A stretch of DNA of 64,000 nt. It comes from Anabas testudineus. Lineage: Eukaryota; Chordata; Actinopteri; Anabantiformes; Anabantidae. This document shows, piece after piece, positions 35,449-47,739 of the stretch. The first letter of the stretch is position 1, and each line of letters opens with the position of its first letter. Both the position numbers and the translations under genes were made by a program. A model generated the notes under the pieces. It worked only from the letters and a program-made list of their open reading frames with translations. It had not been told where the DNA came from and ran no database searches. The stretch covers positions 10,787,223 to 10,851,222 of the forward strand of contig NC_046617.1 of assembly GCF_900324465.2 (NCBI RefSeq). The letters are read 5' to 3'.

Positions 35449-36126
35449 ATGGTTGAATGGACAGACTTCGAGCGCGCCACCATCCAGGACATCTTCTCCA
35501 AGATCGACGTTGATGTCGTGGGTCCTGCTGCTCTTTCCAGGTGAGAGAAAGTCTTTATTCTGGATGAGCATGATTTAATTGATGTATTGTGTTCAATAAT
35601 ATTTATTTTTGAAACATTTATAATCAGTTTATTGAACTATTCACCACTCTGTCGTGTTTTTCCAGGTGTCTGGTTGTCTACCCCTGGACTCAGAGGTATT
35701 TCGGTAAATTTGGAAACCTCTACAACGCCGCTGCAATCACATCAAACCCAAACGTTATTGCTCACGGAAAAGTTGTCCTGGAGGGTCTGACCCGGGCTGT
35801 GAAGAACTTGGACAACATCAAGGCCACATATGCAGAGCTGAGCGTGCTGCACTCCGAGAAACTGAACGTGGACCCAGATAATTTTAAGGTATCACCTCAT
35901 TGAACTAATCCAACTGTTGCTGTCTGTGTTCAACCACTGTTTCAATAGGTTTGACTTTGCAGACTGTTGATGTTTTGTGCTGCTTGTTGTGTTCCAGCTG
36001 CTGGCAGACTGTCTTTCCATTGTGGTTGCTGCTCAGCTGGGTAAAGACTTCACTGGTGATGTCCAGGCAGCTTTCCAGAAGTTCCTGGCTGTGGTGGTGT
36101 CCGCTCTGGGAAAACAGTACCACTAG
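35449..36126 (+). CDS. hbb: beta-globin 6 (147 aa), array unit 6
   Basis: Exons 35449-35540, 35666-35888 and 35998-36126. 'GK' subtype in exon 2 ([14 protein letters not shown]) with VVAAQLG in exon 3, a combination shared with beta7. Introns 125 and 109 bp. The polyadenylation region reads GCTAATAAAAC near 36200, slightly changed from siblings. Confidence 0.96.
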
Positions 36127-36229
36127 AGACCTGCAGCAGGAGAGAAGACCATCACATGCTGATTGTTTGTTGGACTCTGTTTTTACCATGTCTTCAATGC
36201 TAATAAAACATTAGAAGTTGAAAACACTT

Positions 36230-36880
36230 TGTCTGTGTGTGACTTTTCTCCAAATACATTCAAATTTGGTAATACTGACGTGTACAGAGAAAATCGCGCT
36301 GATTACATGTGGTATCAGTGGATGATATAGTAAATATTTTCTATATGTAAACTTCTAACCACATTTCTGAAACGCTTAGAGATGTATGATATTCCTTTAG
36401 AAGATGTTATTTGTGCGTAACTTAATCTAGGTGAACAAAGTGGATGGTTGCGCGTAAAACCACTGCTCCCTGACGGACACTGTCAATACAACCGTCCTGT
36501 TGCTTTAATACGTCTAAAGCGTGACTAGGTTTTTTTTTAATCCAAATGCAACAAAACAAAGTCTGAATCGTGGTTTGACCAAAATGAAAACACAACGCGT
36601 TAAGATAGTGAAATGTAATTTAAAGTGCCAGCGGAGTGACTGATTCTGCAGCAGTATCTCTGTGCTTAGTGCAGGAACATGCGAGCTTGGCACAAAATAC
36701 ACGGACAGGTAAAACGCATTTCCACGCCAGAAAATTATAGGAGCGCGGCTCTGATCGTGTCTCAGCGGAGTCTCTCTCTCTCTTTCTTCCTGTCACTCTC
36801 TCACACAGACACAATAACCTGTGTTATACTTCATTTCAAACATGATCATTTTTATAGTCGGACAGACGTCTCCAAACACT
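36230..36880. other. Intergenic after beta6
   Basis: Contains a (TC)n stretch at about 36769-36783. No gene recognised. Confidence 0.4.
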
Positions 36881-36899
36881 CTTTTGTCGCAAGGCCCAT

Positions 36900-37220
36900 T
36901 TAATTTAATTTAATTTAACAGACATTAACTGTTATACTGAACTGGCTGCTGCCTAACACATAATGTAATCACCCATATGAGGATGGGTTCCCTGTTGAGT
37001 CTGGTTCCTCTCAAGGTTTCTTCCTGTTGCCTTCTCATAAAGTTTTTCTTGCCACCGTCGCCCTCGGCTTGCTCATCAGCATCAATCTGTTTATTATGAT
37101 TCTTACACATTCACTGTGCATGTAAACTTCCATAGGTTCTTTGGTTGTGTAAAGCTGCTTTGTGACAATGTCAATTGTAAAAAGCGCTCTGCAAATAAAA
37201 TTGAATTGAAATTGAATTAA
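36900..37220. repeat. Dispersed fish repeat with ATTGAATTGA tail
   Basis: Contains GAGGATGGGTTCCCTGTTGA, GTTCCTCTCAAGGTTTCTTC and GCTGCTTTGTGACAATGTCA, then a CAAATAAAATTGAATTGA tail. These phrases are typical of a very abundant fish interspersed repeat, probably SINE-like. The class is not certain. Confidence 0.65.
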
Positions 37221-37571
37221 ACTTAATTTATGATAAATATCTCATAAATTGACAAAGGTAGGAAATTCTCACACACGAGAAGATTAAAAGATAAATATGC
37301 ATAAAGTTTTTGATGGTTCGTTATTATAAAAATGTTCTGTTGATGGACTTATCAGTTTAGCAACTAATGTTGCAGCTTTAATGCGTATAAGGTTTTTTTT
37401 GTTTTTAGGTCAGTGATGTTCCTATAAAGACACATCTGATATGAACTCGAACATGAAAATCATCACAGAAGAACGAGAAAAAAAATTATATTGCGTTTTT
37501 ACAACCATTTGTTTATTAGTCATTGTGCAGACAAAGCTCCTGCTTCAGTCTCCGTCCTCTTCTCCTGCAGT

Positions 37572-38296
37572 TTATCTGTATTTCTCAGACAGGGCACGAG
37601 CCACAGCAGCCAGGAACTTGTCCACAGACACATGGACCTCAGGGGTGAAGTCCACGGGGAATGTGATGGCCAAGACCACAAGAAGGTTGTGAGCCAGAAT
37701 CTGTGGGGAAAAAATAACACGTTACATATACAGAATTATGAACTTTCACCTCCTGACTCTTCAATCCTCTTATGCTACAAAATCAAATGTCAGAGTTACT
37801 TGAATTGTAAACTACTGAACGGTTCAAAAAAGTGACATTTGGAATCTGAACATTTCCTCAAGGGTCACTTTAGTCACAAATGTGGGTCTTTGTCTCAGCA
37901 CCTTGAAGTTAGCAGGGTCCACTCTCAGAGTGAAGGCGTGCAGCTCACTGAGGTTCAGCAGACCTGCAGTCAGGTCGTCGATTTTGGCCACAGCTTCAGC
38001 AACTCCAGCCATGATGGTCTTTCCGTGCTTCTTCACCTGGGCAGAGCCGGGGCTCAGGTCCTTCCAGTGGGAGAAATAGGTCTTGGTCTGTGGGTACACC
38101 ACCAGCATCCTGTGTAAAACAAATGACACAGTGAATGGAGATCAATGAGTCATTAGAGGAGGATGTTACATCAGTAGTCAGCATGTTCTCATGTTTACCT
38201 GGCCAGAGCATCTGCGCCCATGTCGTCCGCCTTTCCGGACACTTTAGCCCAGAAGGCTCTGACGGTGTTCTTGTCCTTAGCACTGAGACTGGTCAT
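37572..38296 (-). CDS. hba: alpha-globin 7 (144 aa), array unit 7
   Basis: Exons on the minus strand are 38296-38199, 38109-37902 and 37700-37572. The protein has [19 protein letters not shown] and FPVDF, differing from alpha5 only at the Ala/Thr position of the last helix. Intron 2 matches alpha5 along most of its length, but at the exon 2 end it carries TGTGGGTCTTTGTCTCAG, the alpha8/9 version. The 5' flank for about 150 bases is nearly identical to alpha3's, four units away. Confidence 0.96.
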
Positions 38297-38350
38297 CTTG
38301 TCTTTGTCTGACTGTTTGTCGGATGGTGTGATCAGCTCAACCCTCGGGGG

Positions 38351-38454
38351 TTTTATGCTGACAGAGAGCTGGGGCACACCCGGGACCACCTCCAAGATAG
38401 GCTGCATGAGGCGGTCCGAGTGATGGGTCACAGTTTGGATGAGATAAACACAAA
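38351..38454 (-). promoter_or_regulatory. alpha7 promoter
   Basis: CATAAAA (minus) at 38351-38357, CACACCCGGG block and GAGATAAACACAAA at 38441-38454. Confidence 0.75.
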
Positions 38455-38788
38455 TCTTCACACAGAGGCTCTGAACCCAAACATCAAATTAACACTGTCA
38501 GTAACAATAATAGTAAAATGTTTAATTGGTGGCGATTTTAAAACCAAATATGACAACATGTTCAGAACGTGTTTACTAAATGAAAGAAATAATGGTTCAT
38601 TTTAATGTGACTGCAGTTATCATAAACATGTATAACAGACTGCAGTCTTTACTCTGTGAAAATGTGAAACTTGAAGGAACCAAGCAGACTCATTACAAAC
38701 AGATTGAAAATCTAGTCTCTGCAACCAAGTAATGGATTTATCAGTTGGAAACCTTCCAATATGATGTGTGAAGTTTCCTGCTAATGTT

Positions 38789-38920
38789 ACAAACGCTTAT
38801 CTTGGTCACTAAAGCTGTTAGGGTGGATCCACCCACAAGAAGAGGGTATCCACAGAGATAAGCTTTGTACAGCTATGTGTTGTTCAGCTGATATCTAGCG
38901 TGAAGTTTAAAAAGTAAGTC
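38789..38920. promoter_or_regulatory. Unit 7 regulatory module
   Basis: CGCTTATCTTGG, TAGGGTGGATCCACCCAC, CAGAGATAAGC and TTCAGCTGATATCTAG. It has CACCC cores on both strands (GGGTGG and CCACCC). Of all array copies it is closest to the ancestral copy at 7559. Confidence 0.6.
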
Positions 38921-38949
38921 AAGCACTTGCTATAGCTGCAAAATAGAAT

Positions 38950-39310
38950 TACATAATCTCAGGGGGAATTTTGTACTATTCCTCATTACAAATTACCTCA
39001 GCTGAGCCAAATTGTTTTGGCTCAGCTCAAATGTCTGGTTTCAATGCTTCTCTTGAGGTCTGTGCTCTGACTGGGCCATGCCAAAAGGCAGGTTTTGTGT
39101 CTCTGAAGTCATCAAGTAGTAGATTTTTCTGCTTCTTTTCGGTTTAAGCTTGCACAGAGGAACCCCGACATTATCCTGGCGAAACCTCAATAACCTTGGG
39201 GATTCACTTTCCACTCCACGGTGGCAACCTGTTCAAGTCCAGAGGCAGCAAAGCACCCCCAAATGTTGATGATCCCCCTAACACACTTCATTTTCACAGC
39301 TTCTTTCTTA
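38950..39310 (-). mobile_element. Tc1-like transposon remnant
   Basis: Follows the same order as 42775-43150 of the better-preserved Tc1-like element (for example CTGACTGGGCCATGCC and GAGGCAGCAAAGCACCCCCA) but is heavily mutated. The transposase would lie on the minus strand. No terminal repeats found. Confidence 0.65.
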
Positions 39311-39979
39311 AGAAGAGAATAAGACTATTGTAAAATAAATCAACATGATCATCTAACATTTGGAGACACACTGTAGCCCAGTCAGAAAACACAGCTTAAT
39401 GTAGAATAAAAGTCTAAGTCAATGCAGTGAGTGAACATTTTGAATTAAAAGAATTACAATTAGTCATGTGATATTGTGGGAGGTGTAACACAGCACATTA
39501 CATTACTGTTATCGTTAAAATATCTTTCTTAGAGATTGCCACCAATTCAGACTTTTAAACTTCACGTGAGAGTGTTTCTTTTTGTTAAGTCATGGATATT
39601 GCTGTTTTACTCCACACTAAGACAGATGTAGTGTCAAGTGAAAACCTAACCTCATCATGACAATAATCCTTGAGCAGCACGTCTTAATTAATAGTTGAAA
39701 TGGAGAACTAGAGTATGTCAGCCACAACCGGTATTGATATTTGTTTTGTTGTTGTCTGACTAAACTTTCAGTCATGAGTGAACTCTGGAAGATTAATCTC
39801 AATGACACTAAGTTAAAAAATTCATATAGATTACAAGAGGTTTCTTTAGCTATGTACTCTTGAGATGAAAATTAGAAAACAACCTACAATTTCCAACAGT
39901 ATTTTAAGCATATTTCAGTAGCATTTCATTACATATATTCTGAAGCATAGAATTGGTCCAAAGTTCACTTTAGTGATCA

Positions 39980-40560
39980 AAGCAAGTTTAATTTATTTGG
40001 GTCGGATGGGAAACATGTTTGTCGTCAAACCGGGCAAAGACTGAACCCAATGTGTAAAGAAGTCAGTGAAAGGTGGAGGAGGAGGAAGTGTCATGGTTTT
40101 CTGCAGCAGGAGTTGGGGCTCTTCTACAGCTACAGAGTAAATGCAAATGTTTATCAGAACCATCTTTAACAACATGCAGTTCCTTCACTGCATTCATCAG
40201 TCAACAATTGTCAGGCAGGACACTGCTCCCTGTCACAAGGCCAAACAGGTAATGCAGTTATTTGAAACTTAAATAATAAAATAGCCAGCCCAGAGTCCTG
40301 ATCCAAAGCCAGTAGAAAACCTCTAGGAAAAAACCTTTGGTGACAAAGTCATGGCCAAGAAACCCACTACAGTCCCAGAACTGTGGAAGAGACTGAAAGA
40401 AGAGTGGACCAAATCACTCCAGAGTGTGAGAGACGAGTGATGTCCTGTTGCCGCAGGTGTGCTGAAGTCATTCAAAGCAAGGGCCTGTACACCTCCGACT
40501 AATTGTTGACTGTTGTAACCTTCAGAAAATGTAGGTGTTGTCTTTCTCCGTGCTGCAGTC
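39980..40560 (+). mobile_element. Second Tc1-like transposase remnant
   Basis: Plus-strand pieces translate to transposase-like phrases: KGGGGGSVMVF near 40070, RQDTAPCHKAKQ near 40215, AQSPDPKPVENL near 40290, and VPELWKRLKEEWTKSLQSVR near 40370-40430. These are the GGGS, catalytic-region and C-terminal landmarks of Tc1 transposases. Frames are broken. No ends found. Confidence 0.75.
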
Positions 40561-41412
40561 ACTGCTGTTCTCTAATTGTGATCACTGTGTTTTTTGCTAA
40601 ATAAAATGCTTTGGTTATTTTGTGAAACACTGTTCTTTAGCATGGTGTAACCAAAACAAAAATTCCTTCAAATGTTGAGCAATGAAGATGAAGTTATTTA
40701 TGAAAAATCAGGTGGTCATTAATTGTAAGTTGTGTAAGTTCTGAGGGTCTGAGTTGTGGTCATAGATAGTAAAAGCTGTAAACAGGGCTCAGTGCTGGAG
40801 CTCAGGGTAAAACCTACTCAGCTGTCTGTGTTGGATCTTTTCTTAATAAATTACTGATATAGTCCAATTTTTTTTTTAAATTATGAGTATTTCAAAAGCA
40901 CGACGTAATGTTTTAGGAAACAGTGGTAATTGTGTTCTTTTTGTGATCTGTACACATTTAGTTTTTTCAAATCATCAATCAACACTATGATCATATAAAT
41001 CGCTGTCCAAGGTGCTGATCCTACAGGATGTGTGAGCACATGATGATTTTAACTTTGATTCGGTAATTCATTTATAACTGCGGTGTATGTCTAGATAACA
41101 AACGAGCATTAGTTAGTGTGGTCATGCAGTATTGTGAACCCTAATAATAAGTAATACATTACAGCTAAAAGCCCAAAATAAAAACTTTTTCAAACAGTTT
41201 TCATATTGAAACTAAATTTTAAAAAAAAAAAGCTTCAGAAAAATATGTTTTTTCATTTCACATTTTGACCATTAATGTGTCTAAATACATTGATTTTTAT
41301 GAGTTACTGCCTCGTTGTAAATTATAATTTTGCATTGAAAAAAATGTGGGGTCTTACTAAAAATACACGCCAGACTTTTTCTTTTTTGTCTCAGAAACAG
41401 TCCAAGTTGTCC

Positions 41413-41518
41413 TGATACGCCCTTCTCGTTCTTATCTTTGCTGCAGGTCACATTTCTTGTCCGGCCCATCTCTCGGCCAATCACCAGCCTCTGAGAGGGG
41501 AGCAGGTTTGCTTTAAAA
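41413..41518 (+). promoter_or_regulatory. beta7 promoter
   Basis: GATACGCCC, CTTATCT, CCAAT at 41477-41481 and TTTAAAA at 41512-41518. Confidence 0.75.
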
Positions 41519-41584
41519 GCTGCATCTGGTGTCAGAGATGACAGGATCTTCTGCTCCGCACAGAAACATCTAAAACCAGCAAAA

Positions 41585-42249
41585 ATGGTTGAATGGACAG
41601 ACTTCGAGCGCGCCACCATCCAGGACATCTTCTCCAAGATCGACGTTGATGTCGTGGGTCCTGCTGCTCTTTCCAGGTGAGACATTAAAAATGATTATTA
41701 ATACAATGCGTGTGAAATGTAACATATTCGTGACATATTTAAATGTCTTAATTAAACTCTTTGAAACCTTTTTATCTGTTTTTCCAGGTGTCTGGTTGTC
41801 TACCCCTGGACTCAGAGGTACTTCGGTAAATTTGGAAACCTCTACAACGCCGCTGCAATCACATCAAACCCAAACGTTATTGCTCACGGAAAAGTTGTCC
41901 TGGAGGGTCTGACCCGGGCTGTGAAGAACTTGGACAACATCAAGGCCACATATGCAGAGCTGAGCGTGCTGCACTCCGAGAAACTGAACGTGGACCCAGA
42001 TAATTTTAAGGTATCACCTCATTGAACTAATCCAACTGTTGCTGTCTGTGTTCAACCACTGTTTCAATAGGTTTGACTTTGCAGACTGTTGATGTTTTGT
42101 GCTTCTTGTTTGTGTTCCAGCTGCTGGCAGACTGTCTTTCCATTGTGGTTGCTGCTCAGCTGGGTAAAGACTTCACTGGTGATGTCCAGGCAGCTTTTCA
42201 GAAGTTCCTGGCTGTGGTGGTGTCCGCTCTGGGAAAACAGTACCACTAG
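41585..42249 (+). CDS. hbb: beta-globin 7 (147 aa), array unit 7, foreign-looking intron 1
   Basis: Exons 41585-41676, 41788-42010 and 42121-42249. The protein is of the GK/AAQLG type, as beta6. Intron 1 (41677-41787, 111 bp) has almost no similarity to the 124-125 bp intron 1 shared by the other five array beta genes, yet its flanking exons and intron 2 are near-identical to theirs. The 3' UTR is also distinct (GTTGAGCGTCTAAAAACAAA), closer to beta8. This pattern fits conversion of the exons around an older intron. The ATG lies 3289 bases from that of alpha7, the gap being enlarged by transposon remnants. Confidence 0.96.
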
Positions 42250-42479
42250 AGACCTGCAGCAGGAGAGAAGACCATCACATGCTGATTGTTTGTTGAGCGT
42301 CTAAAAACAAATAAAAGATTAAAAATATTTACCACTTGATTGTTGTATAATTTTACCCCAAATATTTGCAAACACAAAAATCTATTGACAAATAAATAAA
42401 AACAACCTTCAGACATGTAGAGATAACAGTGCAAATGGAGCAAAAATGCAAAGTGTCATAAATAAAGATGATCCATATA

Positions 42480-43527
42480 CAGTGGCAAGAAAAACTTTGT
42501 GAACCTTTTGGAATTTCATGGTTTTCTGCATTAATTGGTCATAAAATGTGCTCGGATCTTCATCAAACTCACAACAATACAAAAACACAGTCTGCTGAAA
42601 ATAATAGTACACAAACATTATATGATTTCATGTTTTTATTGACATAACATGTAAACATTCACAGTGCAGGGTGGAAAAAGTATGTGAACCTTTGGACTTA
42701 ATAACTGGTTGACCCTTCTTTGGCAGCAATAACCTCAACCAAACGTTTCCTGTAGTTGCAGATCAGACCTGCACAATGATCTGGAGTAATTTTGTACCAC
42801 TCCTCTTCACAAAACTGTTTCAGTGTAGAAATATTCTTGGGATGTCTGGTGTGAATTGCTCTCTTAAGGTCATGTCACAGCATTTCAATCGGGTTGAGGT
42901 CAGGACTCTGACTGGGCCACTCCAGAAGGCGTATTTGTTTTTCTTTCTTTTTTTGTTGAATTACTTGTATGCTTTGGGTCATTGTCCTGTTTCATCACCC
43001 ATCCTCTGTGGAGCTTCAGTTGACAGATGGTCTTACGTTTTCCTGCAAAATGTCTTGATAAATGGAATTCATTTTTCCATCAATGACAACAATCCGTCCA
43101 GGCCCTGAGGCAGCAAAGCAGCCCCAAACCATGATGCTCCCTCCACCACGTTTTACAGTGGGGATCAGGTTTTGATGTTGGTGTGCTGTGCTTTTTTTTT
43201 CTCCACACATAGTGTTGTGTGATTCCTGTAAGTCTTTAGCTGACACTCTAGGATGCTTCTTTACCTCATTCAACATTCTGCGCTGTGCTCTTGCAGTCAT
43301 CTTTCATTAGGCTAGGGGTTCACATACTTTTTCCACCCTGCACTGTGATTGTTTACATGTTATGTTCAATAAAACATGAATAAATATAATGTTTGTGCAC
43401 TATTATTTTCAGCAGACTGTGTTTTCGTATTGTTGTGAGTTTGATGAAGATCGGAGCACATTTTATGACCAATTAAACCAGAAAACCATGAAATTCTAAA
43501 AGGTTCACAAACTTTTTCTTGCCACCG
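42480..43527 (-). mobile_element. Tc1-like DNA transposon with intact terminal repeats
   Basis: Ends are inverted repeats of more than 100 bp (CAGTGGCAAGAAAAACTTTG on the left, its complement ending CTTGCCACCG on the right), flanked by TA at 42478-42479 and 43528-43529. A minus-strand frame at 43016-43300 has Tc1 transposase sequence, including IPTVKRGGGSIMVWGCFAAS and [13 protein letters not shown]. At 1048 bp it lacks part of the usual length, so it is an internally deleted, inactive copy. It lies between beta7 and alpha8. Confidence 0.9.
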
Positions 43528-43529
43528 TA

Positions 43530-44130
43530 ACAGCGTTAATAGTGAACGGAAAGGTGGAATGTTTGGCTTAAAATGTTGTTTGTTACATATTTTTGATGTT
43601 TTAATGTGATTTTATTGGCAGAGAAGAGAATATACAGCTTGATTGAACTTTATGGCTTTAACTATCTGCTTTTAAAATGATGGTTAAACAGTGGACTGTG
43701 TGCACTGAACATGTTCCACTGTTTAACACCTTTTTATGCGAACATGTAGTAGACAGGGCTGCTGATAATCAGTTTTACCTTGTTATTTGGTTAATCAAGG
43801 AAAGACCATTGTCTGCTTATTTCCTATTTTTCACCAATACGTATTCATTTATAGTGTCTGCAAGTTTGTGAACGATCAATTCTAATACATTACCATAAAA
43901 GTTCCCCAGTCTGCAAAGACTCAAATCATATTTCTCTGATCATCAGATCAAAGATGTTGAATTTATCATAAAAATTAAAGAAAGGTTAAAATATTCATAC
44001 ATCAGAGAAGATGAAACTAAAATCTGTGAGTTTTAAAACTATTAAAATGGTCTGAAATCACTCGAACACTGTACAGCACAATCAACTCCAGAAGAAACAC
44101 AAAACAAACATTGCATTGCGTTTTATATTC
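43530..44130. other. Intergenic before alpha8
   Basis: No gene or module recognised. Confidence 0.4.
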
Positions 44131-44194
44131 ATGTATTTATTAGTTATTCTGCAGAGAAAGCTCCTGTTTGAGTCTCTGTTGAGTCTCCTGCAGT

Positions 44195-44931
44195 TTATCT
44201 GTATTTCTCAGACAGGGCCCGAGCCACAGCAGCCAGGAACTTGTCTATCGCCACATGGACCTCGGGGGTGAAGTCCTCGGGGAATGTGATGGCCAAGACC
44301 AGAAGAAGGTTGTGAGCGAGGATCTGTGGGGAAAGAATCACATGTTACAGTTTTAACTCCCCACACACAACTTGACTCTTCAATCCATGTATGCTACATG
44401 TCAGACCAGTACAAATGTCCGGACTATTTGAATTGTAGGCAACTAAACAAATCAGGAAAATGACAAACAACAAAGTTCCTCAAATACAAGTTTCACATGA
44501 AACAGTTCTCATGAATGTGGGTCTTTGTCTCAGCACCTTGAAGTTAGCAGGGTCCACTCTCAGAGTGAAGGCGTGCAGCTCACTGAGGTTCAGCAGACCT
44601 CCAGTCAGGTCGTCGATTTTGGCCACAGCTTCAGCAACTCCAGCAAGGATGGTCTTTCCGTGCTTTTTCACCTGGGCAGAGCCGGGGCTCAGGTCCTTCC
44701 AGTGGGAGAAATAGGTCTTGGTCTGTGGGTACACCACCAGCATCCTGTGTAAAACAAATGACACAGTGAATGGAGATCAATGAGTCATTAGAGGAGGATG
44801 TTACATCCGTAGTCAGCATGTTCTCATGTTTACCTGGCCAGAGCATCTGCGCCGATCTGCTCCTCCTTTCCGGACACTTTAGCCCAGAAGGCTTTGACGG
44901 TGTTCTTGTCCTTAGCACTGAGACTGGTCAT
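44195..44931 (-). CDS. hba: alpha-globin 8 (144 aa), array unit 8
   Basis: Exons on the minus strand are 44931-44834, 44744-44537 and 44323-44195. With alpha9 it forms a second alpha subgroup: [18 protein letters not shown] in exon 1 (Lys in TVKAFW for Arg), [10 protein letters not shown] in exon 2, and [16 protein letters not shown] in exon 3. Unique here is DDLTGGLLN (siblings DDLTAGLLN). Intron 2 is 213 bp, the same length as in alpha9 and nearly identical. Confidence 0.96.
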
Positions 44932-44985
44932 CTTGTCTTTGTCTGACTGTTTGTCGGATGGTGTGATCAGCTCAACCCTCGGGGG

Positions 44986-45088
44986 TTTTATGCTGACAGA
45001 GAGCTGGGGCACACCCGGGACCACCTCCAAGATAGGCTGCATGAGGCGGTCCAATGATGGGTCACAGGTTGCATGAGATAAACACAAA
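44986..45088 (-). promoter_or_regulatory. alpha8 promoter
   Basis: CATAAAA (minus) at 44986-44992, a CACACCCGGG block and GAGATAAACACAAA at 45075-45088. Small differences just before the GATA block (TCCAATGATGG versus TCCGAGTGATGG) set it apart from siblings. Confidence 0.75.
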
Positions 45089-45468
45089 TCTTCACACAGA
45101 GGCTCTGAACCCAAACATCAAATTACAATTGTCCTAGAGGCAAAATGTGCAATTATTAGTATAATGAAGTTGGGTATGTTAGCCTACATGTTAACCTGAC
45201 ATCAATATGGATCATTCAGCTGTAAGCTCAGAAATAAGGTGTTTATCACGACCCCAAAAATGAAAGAAATCAGAGAGTTCATTTTAGTGTGTGATTGCAG
45301 TCTCTACTCTGTGAGATACTGAAACATGCAGAGAGCAAGAAGACTAATTTCAAACAGACTGAAAATCCAGTCTCTGCAACAAGTAACATTAATGGATTTG
45401 TTTATCATTTGGAAAACTTCCAACATGAAGAGTTTAGTCATTTTCTATTTCCTGCCAGTACTTGGAGT

Positions 45469-45606
45469 GTTTGAAAGGTTTATCTGCTCCACGACACTAT
45501 AGCTGTTAGGGTGGATCCCCTTAAAATGAGGTAGAGATAAGCTTTGTTCCCAAGAGTGTTGTTCAGCTGATACCTAGTGTGCTAAGATATAAGCTGCTGT
45601 TTTACA
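45469..45606. promoter_or_regulatory. Unit 8 regulatory module
   Basis: GTTTATCTGCTCC, TAGGGTGGATCC, TAGAGATAAGC and TTCAGCTGATACCTAG, then GCTAAGATATAAGCTGCTG. Confidence 0.6.
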
Positions 45607-45609
45607 TAA

Positions 45610-47730
45610 CCTGAAACACTTATGGAACATATTCACATTCACACAGAATCTACTATATGTGAATCCAGATCTAACTAAAAAAACATAAAGTGGTTTTCAG
45701 TTAGAACTGAGAGAACTGTTTACTGTTGTAAATGCTCACAGTGGTCATCACCATAATGACTACTTCCCTAGAGAATAAAACATTTTAAATTAAAGTGACG
45801 GAAATCAACATAACACTCTGGGAAACTCAAATATTGAATCAACAGATCTTGGAGCAGGTTTGTCTGGGTGAAAGTCAAACCCGCAGTGAGTGGATCATGA
45901 CAACAATGCATGTAACACAGTTCATAATAGAACTGTTATTTTGTAGCTCGAGTGTTCTGCCGGCGTTGTCATACTTTCTTGCTGAGCCCTACTTTCTGGA
46001 GAAACAGCTGAACTGCTTTTGAGATTGGGACCAGTGCACAATCTCAAATATACACGATGTCACAAAGTTCCCAGCATTGAACCAAAAGAGACACTGCAAG
46101 TTGTGGAAACAACACTGCACAAAAAAAATCAACCTGCACATCTTTCCATTTTAAAACTAGAGCTATCTCTGCCCAGTTAAGCCTGAAAACATCTCAACCC
46201 CACTTTGATCAATAAGAACAATACTGCAACACCTTAGGGTAAACAGTGACCACTTGGTATGATATCATAAAAAAATATATTAATATTATTGGCCACAATA
46301 TCAACCTTGGTTATTTTGTGCTGCCAGCATCATGAGAAGATCCAGCTGAGCTCAGCGTTGCTACACAGCAGGTATGTGCTGCTCACACACAGTATTTACT
46401 GAGCTGTCTGTGTTGGAGCGTCCTCTAGTGCACCTTCTTCACCATGCTCTCTGCAAACAACACAACACAACATACAAAACTAAACTAATGTTAAACATTT
46501 ACAGGTTTTTTGCAAGTCATCTTTTATTTATCATAAGCTAAACACGGTTAAAGATGGTGTGATACATTGGGTGGTGCAAAACGTTTTTATCTTGATGCAG
46601 CGCGTTCAGGCATCAGTGGTCTTCAGCAAACACAGTGTTCAATGCACAAATGAGCGGAGAAGATACATGATGCAGATTTGACATGAACCTTAACTGAATA
46701 TGAACATAATCACAGTGAAAATGTGGTTTCTAGGACCAAGGTGCTGCATTCAACAACACAGAGCTGACTTTATTGAACGTTACTTATTAAGTTCCTGGTA
46801 TGATGCAAAACGACTGTCGTGAATGAATGTGGGACAAATTACAATAAAGAACAAATACATTTTAAAAGTACCATTGTACCATTATTTTAACCTCCTTACA
46901 CTGAATCTCACAGCCTTTACATAAGTCACATAAGTTAATATGCAGTCCTCCACTGAAACCTGATATTTAAGTCCACAGTGAAAACTAATGCTTGTAGCTT
47001 GATCATCATTTCATATCAGTGAACACGTATTAATATAATGTGCAGTGCTCTTTGCAGACGCCTCCACTGTTCTCATTCTGATTTTATTTAGAAGTAGAAT
47101 CGAGTGAAAGCTAAAAATGTGGAATAATATCTGAATACATGTATAAAATACAGAATAGAAAGACGTGGAGAATCTATTTTAACACTTCCACGCCACGACG
47201 AGGCTTTGGTGCAGTGATAAGCTGAGCTAAATTTAGGCTGCATGTCCAGCTGAGATAAAATATTAGGACTATGAATAGATCCTCCGTCCTGTGCCCACAG
47301 AACAACCGGAGTGCTGGTTTATATGAACTTTAACATGTGACCATTAAACAGTGCGCGCTGTCATTGAACATCTCTGTCCAAGGTGCTGATCCTGGGGTGG
47401 AGGAAGTGTCCGAGGAACGTGATGATGTTCACTTGATTTTTATTCTGTGATATTTTTGTATTTGTGGCCTTTATCAAGGCAACTAATCTTAGTCAAGGAT
47501 GTGATTGTGGTCTTTCAACTATTTATTTTTATTTAGGTTTGCGCCTATTTCAAATAAATGGGGAATAAGTCTCATTGTGAACAGTTTGACACCGTTATTG
47601 TCTCTTAAACACTTGATATATGTTAACATTCAATTCCTATAAATTACTGTAACAGTGCACTGTAGAGTGGCGGGTCTTATTGAGACTTCTGGAAAACTCT
47701 CTCATTTTCTTTTGTCTCCGAAACAGTCTA
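45610..47730. other. Alpha8/beta8 interval beyond the module
   Basis: 2.1 kb without a recognised gene or transposon. A short block near 47368 (CTGTCCAAGGTGCTGATCCT) recurs upstream of beta4, beta6 and beta7 at comparable positions, so part of the distal beta promoter is also conserved. Confidence 0.45.
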
Positions 47731-47739
47731 AGTTGTCCT

